This document shows, one piece after another, positions 7,819-14,830 of a stretch of 17,890 nucleotides of DNA. The translations under genes were made by a program, and so were the position numbers. This DNA is from Roseomonas sp. (GTDB lineage Bacteria; Pseudomonadota; Alphaproteobacteria; Acetobacterales; Acetobacteraceae). Where the stretch lies: contig JADCFR010000349.1 of NCBI GenBank assembly GCA_020249415.1, forward strand, positions 1 to 17,890, given 5' to 3'. Position 1 is the stretch's first letter. Each line of letters starts with the position of its first letter. Below the pieces are notes generated by a model. That model was not told where the DNA came from and made no database searches. It worked only from the letters and a program-made list of their open reading frames with translations.

Positions 7819-8808
7819 TCAGGCGCCCTGCAATTGCACTTTTTCTTCGGATTTTTCGGCGGCGTGGTGGAAATTGGCGCGCTGATACCCGGTCATGAAA
7901 TCAGGATAGGTGATGGGTTCCATCCGCCCCGCGGCGCCATCCGCCGTAATCGGTTTCATGACAGCGCGGTAATTCGCATCCATGAAAAACGGGATCGCAT
8001 AACGTTCCCGGCCAGAGCGATTGATCACGCGATGCGGGGTCGCGAGGAAGCGATTATCCGTCCAGCGCCTCAACATCATGCCGCCATTGATCAGCAAAGC
8101 GCCTTCAGGTGCCGGCGCATCCAGCCAGCGCCCATCAGGCAAGCGCAACGACAGGCCCGGCACCTTGTTCTGCGCCAGAATGGTCATGAAGCTGGTGTCC
8201 ATATGGGGTGCTATGCCGTATTCATTCTCGGGCGCGGTTGGTTCCTGCGGCGGGTAATGGGACATGCGCAGCGTGAACATGGGTTCCTGGAAAAACGGCG
8301 CGAAGTAATCAGCGGGCAGGCCAAGCGCGCGGGCATAGATCGGCAGCAGCGAAAGGCCCAAGCCTTCAAACGCCGCGCAGGCTTGCAGGATGTTTGTGCG
8401 AAAACCCGGCAAATCCGGCCATTGATTGGCACCGCGAAAGCGCACTTGGCCCAGAACATCGGGATGATCGGCAGGCAGGTCGCGCTTGAAGAACACCGCC
8501 TCATTCGCGTTCGGCAGCGCAACCTCCCCCACCGCATTTACGCGCGTGGTCGCACCGCGCATCGGCATATAGCCAATATTGTGTTCATTGATCTTGAGGC
8601 TCAGTTTGGCGTCCAAGGGTTGCGCATGAAAACGCGCGGCCTCGGCGAAGGTTTGATCGAGCAGCGCTTCCGAAATGCCGTGATTGCGCACGAAATAGAA
8701 GCCGACTTCGGTGAAGGCGTGGCGAAGTTCCTCTCCCAGAATGTCAAGCGCGCCAGGCATGCCCGCGCGCAAGGGTGCCAGATCAAGAACGGGAATACTG
8801 TCGGCCAT
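7819..8808 (-). CDS. 2-oxoglutarate/Fe(II)-dependent oxygenase, isopenicillin N synthase-like
   Basis: A 329-residue non-haem iron oxygenase of the IPNS-like/2OG-FeII family. These enzymes hydroxylate, desaturate or cyclise small molecules using O2 and usually 2-oxoglutarate. The N-terminal domain has IPVLDLAPL at residues 4-12 and a GFYFVRNHG motif near 36-44. The iron ligands are His202 and Asp204 in PHMDT and His259 in TPHRV; Arg269 in RYAIPF would bind 2-oxoglutarate, with alanine where the family often has serine. The start at 8808 is preferred because the family normally opens a few residues before IPVIDL. An in-frame ATG at 8841 with GAGG upstream would add 11 residues. It follows the thiol dioxygenase gene on the same strand and is probably co-transcribed. 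The substrate is unknown. Confidence 0.88.
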   Translation of the reverse strand: MADSIPVLDLAPLRAGMPGALDILGEELRHAFTEVGFYFVRNHGISEALLDQTFAEAARFHAQPLDAKLSLKINEHNIGYMPMRGATTRVNAVGEVALPNANEAVFFKRDLPADHPDVLGQVRFRGANQWPDLPGFRTNILQACAAFEGLGLSLLPIYARALGLPADYFAPFFQEPMFTLRMSHYPPQEPTAPENEYGIAPHMDTSFMTILAQNKVPGLSLRLPDGRWLDAPAPEGALLINGGMMLRRWTDNRFLATPHRVINRSGRERYAIPFFMDANYRAVMKPITADGAAGRMEPITYPDFMTGYQRANFHHAAEKSEEKVQLQGA

Positions 8809-8875
8809 GGCGAATGATCCCTGCGTATCGGCAGGCAGCATCACGCCTCAGGCGCGGGTGCGCAAGAGGCGCTGT

Positions 8876-9490
8876 TCAAGCGGCCACGCGGCTCAAATCC
8901 CAAAGATTGGGCACGGCCTTATTGTCATAGCCGGAGACGAAGTATTCGGGCTGGCTGGTCTCGGCATTGAACATCGCGCGCGTCACTGCGCCGATATTGG
9001 CGCCATAGACATGAATGCTGATGCTGGTGCGCCCTTCCGCCGCGTTTTCGACGCGATGCGTGTCGTAGCTGTTACTGCTCAAGACCACCACATCGCCGCG
9101 CTTGAGCCTGTCCACGCGCCCCGGGCGCATCGGCCCGCCATGCGGGTCCGGGACCATTTCGGTGGAAATCTCTGCACCCTGATGCACGCCAACCAGGCCC
9201 CAGACGGTGTGGTTATGCACGGGCGTCTGTTGCCCCGGCCCCCAGACGAAGCAGACGACCGAAAATCGCTGTTGCGGATCGCAATGCAGCAACAACTGCC
9301 GGTAGGTATCGGTCGGCGCGGTATATTCCGGCGGCAACCAATGATCGGAGAGCACAAGCTTGCGGAGCAAGCTTGGTGCTTCCTTCAGAAATAAGGCCTC
9401 ATCGCCCCCCGCATCGGCCAAGGCAGTCATGCCGCAGACGAAGTCTCGCAAGGGGGCGATGTCTTGAATCAGGATGCTTCCGTTGTCCAT
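8876..9490 (-). CDS. Thiol dioxygenase of the cysteine dioxygenase family (3-mercaptopropionate dioxygenase-like)
   Basis: A 204-residue cupin enzyme that adds O2 to a small thiol to give a sulfinate, with a mononuclear iron. Numbering from the ATG at 9490, the iron ligands are His92 and His94 in PVHNHT and His145 in DTHRVEN, and the catalytic Ser-His-Tyr triad is Ser158, His160, Tyr162 in S-I-H-V-Y. The residue matching the cysteine-carboxylate Arg60 of mammalian cysteine dioxygenase appears to be Gln65 (in Y-R-Q), and the cross-linking cysteine is absent. Both traits fit the bacterial 3-mercaptopropionate dioxygenase type. The stretch RFSVVCFVWGPGQ is also typical of that type. No clear ribosome site precedes the ATG; a TTG at 9526 would add 12 residues. 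It sits between an alcohol dehydrogenase and an iron oxygenase gene. Confidence 0.88.
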   Translation of the reverse strand: MDNGSILIQDIAPLRDFVCGMTALADAGGDEALFLKEAPSLLRKLVLSDHWLPPEYTAPTDTYRQLLLHCDPQQRFSVVCFVWGPGQQTPVHNHTVWGLVGVHQGAEISTEMVPDPHGGPMRPGRVDRLKRGDVVVLSSNSYDTHRVENAAEGRTSISIHVYGANIGAVTRAMFNAETSQPEYFVSGYDNKAVPNLWDLSRVAA

Positions 9491-9548
9491 ACATGTAAGG
9501 ATTGAGTATTTTGAGTCAGAATGCAACCATTAGTTTTATATTTTTTTA
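9491..9548. promoter_or_regulatory. AT-rich patch with an ACTCAA direct repeat upstream of the thiol dioxygenase gene
   Basis: Only 15 of these 58 bases are G or C, in strong contrast to the surrounding GC-rich genes. On the minus strand, ACTCAA occurs twice nine bases apart (the plus-strand TTGAGT copies are at 9502-9507 and 9511-9516). The patch runs from the alcohol dehydrogenase stop to the dioxygenase start, so it could carry a promoter and an operator for the two oxygenase genes. No textbook -35/-10 pair was found. Confidence 0.4.
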
Positions 9549-10613
9549 TGATACCTCCGCTGTTAGGATGATTCGGCCCGTCACCTTGCCATCTTTCAAC
9601 CTATTGAGCGCTGTGTCAGCTTGATTGAGCGGCATGCGGGTAATCGGAATACCCGGCAAGCCACCCTTTTGGGCAATGCCGACCAATTCCCGCAACTCTT
9701 TGACATTGCCCACATAGGAACCCTGGATGGTCAGCGCGCGCATCGGCATCACCGGTAGCGGTACGGCCAATTCGCCGCCAAACAGCCCCACCTGCACCAG
9801 CTTCCCGCCCTTGCGCAGCGCATCAAAGGCGCTCCGCGCTGTTTCGGTGCCGTTGACCAGGTCAATGATGGCGCGCACCGGGCCGCCACAGGCTGCCATG
9901 ATGCGCTTGGCTGTCTCCGTATCCCCGCCCTGGACGGTATCGGTGGCCCCTTCCCGCTTGGCGGCTTCGAGCTTGGCGGGGCTGACCTCCACCACCACGC
10001 TTCGCCGATGCCCCTTGGCCTTCCGCCCGGCCCTCGCGTTCAAACCGAGACCACCCGCGCCGATCAGCACAATGGGATCGTCTGCCGGCATGGGCATGAC
10101 CTTGTTGATGGCGCTGAACACCGTAATGCCCGAACAGGCATAGGTCGCGGCCAAGGCGGGATCGAGGTTGCCGACCGGCACCAGATGGCGCGGCTCAGGC
10201 GCCAGCACATGCGTCGCATAGCCACCATGCTGATAAACGCCGAGGCTTTTCGGTGTGAGGCACATGTTATCCTCATCCGCGCGGCAGGCATCGCAGGTGC
10301 CGCAGCCAACCCAGGGGAAGACGACCATATGGTCACCAACCTTGAGGCCAGCGCCATTGGCATCCGGCCCCCATTTCAGCACGCGCCCAACAATCTCATG
10401 CCCCATGGCGAGCGGCAGCTTTACGCCGCGATCGGAAAGTTTCAGGTAACCGCGCGACCCGAGATCATAGCCGCCTTCCCAGATATGCAGATCCGAATGG
10501 CAGACACCCGCATGGGTGATTTCCAAAAGCACCTGCTGGCCGGTGGGTTCCGGTGTTGGGATTTCGATTTCCTGAAGCGGTTTTCCGGCTTCAATGACAG
10601 CCCAGGCGCGCAT
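9546..10613 (-). CDS. Zinc-dependent alcohol dehydrogenase (medium-chain family)
   Basis: A 355-residue medium-chain dehydrogenase/reductase oxidising an alcohol with NAD(P)+. Catalytic zinc ligands are Cys38 in GVCHSD, His72 with Glu73 in GHE, and Cys160 in YACSG. The structural zinc site is the four cysteines at 104, 107, 110 and 118. The Rossmann motif GAGGLG is at 185-190. The following helix is unusually basic (A-R-A-G-R-K-A-K). The ATG at 10613 is chosen over upstream in-frame codons because AGGAAGGA lies nine bases before it and the family consensus begins M-R-A-W. It lies 71 bases downstream of a TctC-type receptor gene and 55 bases upstream of the thiol dioxygenase gene, all on one strand. 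The substrate is undetermined. Confidence 0.93.
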   Translation of the reverse strand: MRAWAVIEAGKPLQEIEIPTPEPTGQQVLLEITHAGVCHSDLHIWEGGYDLGSRGYLKLSDRGVKLPLAMGHEIVGRVLKWGPDANGAGLKVGDHMVVFPWVGCGTCDACRADEDNMCLTPKSLGVYQHGGYATHVLAPEPRHLVPVGNLDPALAATYACSGITVFSAINKVMPMPADDPIVLIGAGGLGLNARAGRKAKGHRRSVVVEVSPAKLEAAKREGATDTVQGGDTETAKRIMAACGGPVRAIIDLVNGTETARSAFDALRKGGKLVQVGLFGGELAVPLPVMPMRALTIQGSYVGNVKELRELVGIAQKGGLPGIPITRMPLNQADTALNRLKDGKVTGRIILTAEVS

Positions 10614-10622
10614 GATTGGGTT

Positions 10623-10630
10623 TCCTTCCT
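10623..10630 (-). promoter_or_regulatory. Ribosome binding site deciding the alcohol dehydrogenase start
   Basis: Minus-strand AGGAAGGA with a nine-base spacer to the ATG at 10613. The open frame extends 25 codons further upstream, but that extension has no family similarity. Confidence 0.65.
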
Positions 10631-10684
10631 GATTGGCGTTGCGCGCATGGGAACAAGGCAGGGCTGTCAGGTCAAGCGGTAGTG

Positions 10685-11656
10685 TCAATCGGGGCGGATA
10701 TCATTCTCCCGCACCACCCGGCCCCAGGTTGCGATCTGGGCGGAGAGGAATTGCATGAAGGCGGCTTCCCCTTGCGGGTTCAAGTCTATGCCAAGGCCGA
10801 TGATGCGCTGACGGAGTTCCGGCACATCCAAGGCCTTGCGCACCGCCGCTTCCATACGCGCCTTGATCGGCTCCGGCAGGCGCGCGGGGCCAAGGAAGCC
10901 CCAGAAGGCGCGCGAATCGACACCCGTAATGCCGAGTTCCGTCATGCTCGGCACATCCGGGATATTGGGGCTGCGTGTGGCGCTGGTTTGGGCGAGAGGC
11001 ACCAGCGTGCCGGCATCAATATGCACGCCAATGGCGGGGCGGGTGGCGATGGGCAAATCCACCTCACCTGCCGCAGCCGCCACCGCCAGCGGCCCACCGC
11101 CGCGATAGGGCACATGCACCAGCTTGAATCCGCCGGCGCGCTGGATGAGTTCCATGGTCAAATGCGCGAGGCTGCCATTGCCAATGGTGCCGTAGGTGAT
11201 CGTCTCGGGCTTGGCCTTCGCTGCCGCCACCACATCGGCGAAACTCCTATAGGGGCGGGTGCGATGCGCGGTCAGCACCATGGGCGCGGTGCCGAACAAT
11301 AGGAGTGAGGTCAAATCGCGTTCGGTATCAAAGCCCATATTCGGGATCAGCGACGGATTGACCGCATGCGTGTCAAACACGATCAGCCAGGTATTGCCAT
11401 CGGGTGCCGCACGCGCGACCTGCGCGGTGCCGAGTGACCCGGAAGCGCCACTGCGATTTTCCACAATGAAGGGCACGCCGAATTCGGCCTGTAAATGGGG
11501 TTGCAGCAGCCGCGCCAAAGCATCGGTGGACCCGCCCGGCGGGAATGGCACCACAATACGTATGGGGCCACTGGGCCAGTTGGCTTGCGCTTGGGCAATG
11601 TGCGGCGCGGCCAATAAGGCAGGCATGGCGGCAAGCATAGTGCGTTTGGTGATCAT
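10685..11656 (-). CDS. TctC/Bug-family periplasmic solute-binding protein, copy 1
   Basis: A 323-residue receptor of the tripartite tricarboxylate transporter (TctC, also called Bug) family, which binds small carboxylated or related solutes in the periplasm. The N-terminus M-I-T-K-R-T with a hydrophobic core ending A-Q-A is an export signal. Family motifs are visible: VPFPPGGSTDALAR near residue 36, VENRSGASG, AAPDGNTWL, VPYRGGGPLA and a C-terminal helix region. No TctA or TctB membrane genes are nearby, as is usual for the expanded orphan Bug receptors of soil alpha- and betaproteobacteria. It starts 28 bases after the TelA-family stop and may be read from the same transcript, though its function looks unrelated. 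The ribosome site is weak. Confidence 0.93.
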   Translation of the reverse strand: MITKRTMLAAMPALLAAPHIAQAQANWPSGPIRIVVPFPPGGSTDALARLLQPHLQAEFGVPFIVENRSGASGSLGTAQVARAAPDGNTWLIVFDTHAVNPSLIPNMGFDTERDLTSLLLFGTAPMVLTAHRTRPYRSFADVVAAAKAKPETITYGTIGNGSLAHLTMELIQRAGGFKLVHVPYRGGGPLAVAAAAGEVDLPIATRPAIGVHIDAGTLVPLAQTSATRSPNIPDVPSMTELGITGVDSRAFWGFLGPARLPEPIKARMEAAVRKALDVPELRQRIIGLGIDLNPQGEAAFMQFLSAQIATWGRVVRENDIRPD

Positions 11657-11684
11657 CTTTTGCTCAATCCCGGTCTTGATGGCT

Positions 11685-12746
11685 TCAGGCTTTTGGCGCG
11701 GGCGGTATGGCCTTGGCCGCCATCAGCGCGCGGCGGATTTCGGCTTCCGCCTTGTCCAATTCCACCGCAGCATCGGCACGCTGGGCGCGGGCGCGTTCGG
11801 CGATGTTCAAACTATCTTCAATCGTTGCCACCAATAGCTGATTGGCCTGCTTCACCGCCGCCAGATCAAACACGCCGCGTTCGATTTCGTTCCGCGCTTC
11901 GGCATTGCCCTGGCGCAGCCTCTCGGCATTCGCGGTGAGCAATTTATTGGTCAGGTCATTCGCCTGCTTCAGCGTCTGCCCCGCATCGCGCATACGCTGG
12001 ATCGCCAGCGCTTGGGCAAGCTGCTGGCGCCAAAGCGGCACGGTATTGGCCACCACGGATTGAATCTTCGCCGCCAAGGCCTTGTCATTTTCCTGAATGA
12101 GCCTGATGGAAGGCAGCGCCTGCATGGCGACTTGCCGCGTCAGGCGCAGATCATGAATGCGCCGATCAAGCTCATCACGTGCCGCGCGCAGATCGCGCAG
12201 TTGCTGCGCCGCCAGCATATCGCCGCCGGTGGCCTTGGCTTCGGCTTCGGGGATCGCGGTGCTGTCGGTGTTCTTCAGCACCATCTCTCCGGCCGCGATG
12301 TGATCGCCAAGGCCGTGGAACCAATCAAGCGTTGCGCCATAAAGCCGTTCCAGCTTTTCGACATCTTCCAATAGCCGCGTGCGATGCGCGTCCAACCTGT
12401 CGCCAATCGCTTCCACCTGGTCCTTCAGCCCCTCATAGCGGCTGACCACCTGTGCGGCCTCGGCCCCTGCCTTGTTGAACAGGCGCGCAAAGAAGCCGGG
12501 CTTTTCCGCCAGCCCCGAAACATCAAAGCCGCGCAGCGCGCTGAGCAGATTGCCGAGCGTCTGCCCAGCCTCCCCCGCTTCGCGGTTTTTCGCCCCTTCG
12601 AGCATGGCATCAGCCGCCGCAGAGGCGCGGGTCTGCGCTTCCTGCCCGAAGCGGAGCACGGCAGCCGGGTCCGTCACGTCTAGCTGGGCAGCGAGGCGTT
12701 CAACCTCGGCACGGCGTTCTGCGGGGGTGGTGACGATGTCGCTCAT
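11685..12746 (-). CDS. TelA-family (toxic anion resistance) protein
   Basis: A 353-residue, largely helical cytoplasmic protein of the TelA/KlaB family (PF05816). The namesake is the tellurite-resistance protein of plasmid RK2, whose locus also affects phage and colicin sensitivity; relatives occur on chromosomes beside XpaC-like genes. No signal peptide or membrane segment is seen. Long charged helices, probably coiled coils, fill most of the chain. Recognisable blocks include the glycine-flanked helix around residues 70-90 (FDVSGL, then FFARLF), RLYGATLDWFHGL, and the stretch Q-E-N-D-K-A-L-A-A-K-I with V-V-A-N-T-V-P-L-W-R-Q-Q-L near residues 215-240, the most characteristic part of the family. 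Its ATG overlaps the XpaC-like stop by four bases (ATGA), so the two are translationally coupled. The biochemical activity of the family is unknown. Confidence 0.9.
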   Translation of the reverse strand: MSDIVTTPAERRAEVERLAAQLDVTDPAAVLRFGQEAQTRASAAADAMLEGAKNREAGEAGQTLGNLLSALRGFDVSGLAEKPGFFARLFNKAGAEAAQVVSRYEGLKDQVEAIGDRLDAHRTRLLEDVEKLERLYGATLDWFHGLGDHIAAGEMVLKNTDSTAIPEAEAKATGGDMLAAQQLRDLRAARDELDRRIHDLRLTRQVAMQALPSIRLIQENDKALAAKIQSVVANTVPLWRQQLAQALAIQRMRDAGQTLKQANDLTNKLLTANAERLRQGNAEARNEIERGVFDLAAVKQANQLLVATIEDSLNIAERARAQRADAAVELDKAEAEIRRALMAAKAIPPAPKA

Positions 12747-13453
12747 GAATAGCCTTCCTCGCGCAGCCTATCGGCCAGCACCTTGACCTGGATATCGAGT
12801 GCGGCGCTTTCCTCGGCGCGGAGGTCATCGCGCAAGCGCCGTGCAGCGGCCTCAAGATCGCGCAGCAGCGTGCCAAGCGCGGGCGGCGGCGTCGCGCCCG
12901 CTTCAATCCGTGTGGCGATACGTTCCAGCCCATCCAGATGGACCGCCAGGAAGCGGCGGGCGCGGGGGATTCGCTCGGGCCGGGCTTCCAGATCATCCAG
13001 CACCTGGCCAATGACCCGCGCCACCGGCAAAAGCCGCGCTTCATGGCCGCGCAGGGCAAGGGCTTGAATGCCCGCCAGCCTGATGCGCGCATCCGCCAGC
13101 GGGCCGGAGGGCGGCGGTGGTGGCGGTGCGGGCGGCGCCGCTTCCGGGATTTCGGCATAAAGCAGCCGCGTGCCGCCCCAGGCGCCGAGCGCGAAAAGCA
13201 GGCCAATGATCGGCCCTGCCCCGGCGCCAAGCCCGGTCGCGAGGCCGGCCGCCACCCCCATCAGCACGGCAGCGCGCTTGGCGTCCCCTTTCCTGGCGCG
13301 CTTCATGATGCGCGCGGCGATGAAGGGCAGACCAATGCCGAGCAGGCAGCCGATCAGCGCTGTCTGGCGCATGGCAAACAGGTTGAAGAAAGCCGCCGGC
13401 AGCAGCGCGAGCCCCATCATGGGCAGCAGCCAAAGGCGCCAGAAGCTGTTCAC
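12743..13453 (-). CDS. XpaC-like membrane protein (5-bromo-4-chloroindolyl phosphate hydrolysis family)
   Basis: A 236-residue protein with hydrophobic segments over its first hundred residues (about 4-26, 30-48, 60-78 and 80-98). A linker of consecutive prolines follows at about 106-117, then a helical cytoplasmic domain. The C-terminal helices (F-L-A-V-H-L-D-G-L-E-R-I and a closing D-I-Q-V-K-V-L-A-D-R-L-R-E-E-G) and the neighbouring telA-type gene indicate the XpaC family (PF10112). The GTG at 13453 is preferred because it overlaps the stop of the small upstream gene as GTGA. A GTG ten codons earlier (13483) is in frame but lies inside that gene and has no ribosome site. The family name comes from a B. 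subtilis phenotype; the true activity is not established. Confidence 0.75.
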   Translation of the reverse strand: MNSFWRLWLLPMMGLALLPAAFFNLFAMRQTALIGCLLGIGLPFIAARIMKRARKGDAKRAAVLMGVAAGLATGLGAGAGPIIGLLFALGAWGGTRLLYAEIPEAAPPAPPPPPPSGPLADARIRLAGIQALALRGHEARLLPVARVIGQVLDDLEARPERIPRARRFLAVHLDGLERIATRIEAGATPPPALGTLLRDLEAAARRLRDDLRAEESAALDIQVKVLADRLREEGYS

Positions 13454-13608
13454 AGCCCAAACACCGAAGCGACCGCGCGCCACAGTGCGAGCATGCCCGC
13501 CAGCGCCATGGTGCCACCCAGCAGCATGAAGCCAAGCCAGCGTTTGATGGCCAGCGGCAGGCTTGGGGTTGGGGGCGCCGGCAGGGGCGCGTTGCGGTTT
13601 TGGCTCAC
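13450..13608 (-). CDS. Small proline-rich single-pass membrane protein heading the XpaC-TelA operon
   Basis: A 52-residue open frame starting GTG at 13608 and stopping with TGA at 13452-13450. It begins M-S-Q-N-R-N-A-P-L-P and has six prolines within residues 8-18. A basic/aromatic I-K-R-W-L boundary then leads into one hydrophobic helix (about residues 24-50) ending V-F-G-L. AAGG lies five bases before the GTG. Its stop overlaps the preferred XpaC start by four bases (GTGA), the same coupling as between XpaC and TelA, which strongly suggests a real gene. I do not recognise a family. With one helix and a proline-rich tail next to a multi-pass partner that also has a proline-rich linker, it may be a small subunit of the same membrane complex; that is inference. 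Confidence 0.72.
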   Translation of the reverse strand: MSQNRNAPLPAPPTPSLPLAIKRWLGFMLLGGTMALAGMLALWRAVASVFGL

Positions 13609-13730
13609 GCGGCCTTACATCGCCTTTGGCAGGCAGCCTATCAAGACCGGCACGGCAGGAAAGGCCCCGTCAATCACGCGGGCGCAAGCGGTTGTTCCGT
13701 CACGGCGCAAACCGATCTAGAACCCCCGCC
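13609..13730. promoter_or_regulatory. Divergent promoter region between the XpaC-TelA operon and mtnA
   Basis: These 122 bases separate two divergently read transcription units and must hold both promoters. For mtnA, TTGTTC at 13692-13697 and TCTAGA at 13716-13721 are spaced 18 bases apart, a loose sigma-70-like pair. It would place transcription start within a few bases of the ATG at 13731. No ribosome site precedes that ATG. For the leftward operon no clear hexamers were found. Confidence 0.4.
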
Positions 13731-14825
13731 ATGAAGATCAATGGCATCCCCTATCGCAGCATCCGCCTTGATGAGGCTGATGGCTGGTCCATCCGCATCC
13801 TCGATCAGACCAGGCTGCCCTGGCAGGTGGCGTGGCTGCGGCTCACGGATGAAACCCAAGTCGCGCATGCCATCCGTTCCATGCAGGTGCGTGGTGCGCC
13901 GCTGATCGGCGCGGTCGCGGCCTATGGCCTGGCGCTCGCCATGCGGCGTGACCCGGCCGCGCTGGAACCCGTGGTGGCGATGCTGGGCGAAACCCGCCCC
14001 ACCGCGATCAATCTGCGCTGGGCGCTCGAGAAAATGTTCGCCGTGCTGCGCCCGCTGCCCTTGTCCGCGCGCGAGGCCGCCGCCTATGCCGAAGCGGCAG
14101 CGATTTGCGATGATGATGCCGCCACCTGCGAAGCGATTGGCCGCCATGGCCTGCCCCTGTTGCAAGACATTGCCGCTAGCAAACCAGGCCAGCGCGTGAA
14201 TATCCTGACCCATTGCAATGCCGGCTGGATTGCGACGGTGGATTGGGGCACGGCGCTGGCGCCGATTTACATGGCGCATGATGCGGGCATTCCCGTGCAT
14301 GTCTGGGTGGATGAAACCCGCCCGCGCAATCAGGGCGCCGCACTCACGGCCTGGGAATTGGGCGCGCATGGCGTGGCGCATACCGTGATTGCGGATAATG
14401 CCGGCGGGCATCTGATGCAGCATGGCGAAGTGGATATCGTGATTGTCGGCACGGATCGCGTGACGCGCCGCGGCGATGTCGCGAATAAGATCGGCACCTA
14501 TTTGAAGGCACTCGCCGCGCAGGATAATGGCGTGCCGTTCTGGGTGGCGCTGCCGCACTCCACCCTTGATATGCGTGTGGCCGATGGCGTGCGCGATATC
14601 CCCATCGAAGAACGCGCGGCTGAGGAAGTGACCGACATCACCGGCCAGGATGCTGAAGGGCGCATCACGCGCATCAGGGTGGCGGCGGCTGGCAGTGCTG
14701 CCGCCAACCCGGCCTTTGATGTGACGCCGGCGCGGCTCGTGACGGGGTTGATTACCGAACGCGGGCGCGTCGCGGCGAATGAGGCAGCGCTGGCCGCGCT
14801 CTATCCGGAAAAGGTCGCAAGCTAA
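13731..14825 (+). CDS. mtnA: S-methyl-5-thioribose-1-phosphate isomerase (MtnA)
   Basis: A 364-residue enzyme that isomerises 5-methylthioribose-1-phosphate to 5-methylthioribulose-1-phosphate in methionine salvage, or in the related DHAP shunts that recycle S-adenosylmethionine by-products. It belongs to the eIF2B-like fold. Motifs: RGAPLIG (54-60), THCNAG with the catalytic Cys162, DETRPRNQGAALTAWEL (194-210), and GTDRVTRRGDVANKIGTY (240-257) with catalytic Asp242. The GTDR in place of the common GADR and the TVDWGTALAP segment match the alphaproteobacterial branch. The ATG at 13731 is chosen because homology begins there; the frame is open upstream to 13563 without family sequence. No other salvage gene is in the window. 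The YedK-type gene follows after 5 bases. Confidence 0.93.
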   Translation: MKINGIPYRSIRLDEADGWSIRILDQTRLPWQVAWLRLTDETQVAHAIRSMQVRGAPLIGAVAAYGLALAMRRDPAALEPVVAMLGETRPTAINLRWALEKMFAVLRPLPLSAREAAAYAEAAAICDDDAATCEAIGRHGLPLLQDIAASKPGQRVNILTHCNAGWIATVDWGTALAPIYMAHDAGIPVHVWVDETRPRNQGAALTAWELGAHGVAHTVIADNAGGHLMQHGEVDIVIVGTDRVTRRGDVANKIGTYLKALAAQDNGVPFWVALPHSTLDMRVADGVRDIPIEERAAEEVTDITGQDAEGRITRIRVAAAGSAAANPAFDVTPARLVTGLITERGRVAANEAALAALYPEKVAS

Positions 14826-14830
14826 CCGCC

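Noticed and set aside
7834..8817. Plus-strand open frame of about 327 codons opposite the 2OG oxygenase gene
   Set aside because: Antisense shadow: the true gene on the other strand has intact iron ligands and family motifs, while this frame is rich in His, Arg and Gln without recognisable domains.
13674..14558. Minus-strand open frame of about 294 codons opposite mtnA
   Set aside because: It is fully covered by mtnA, which has both catalytic residues; the antisense product shows no family features.
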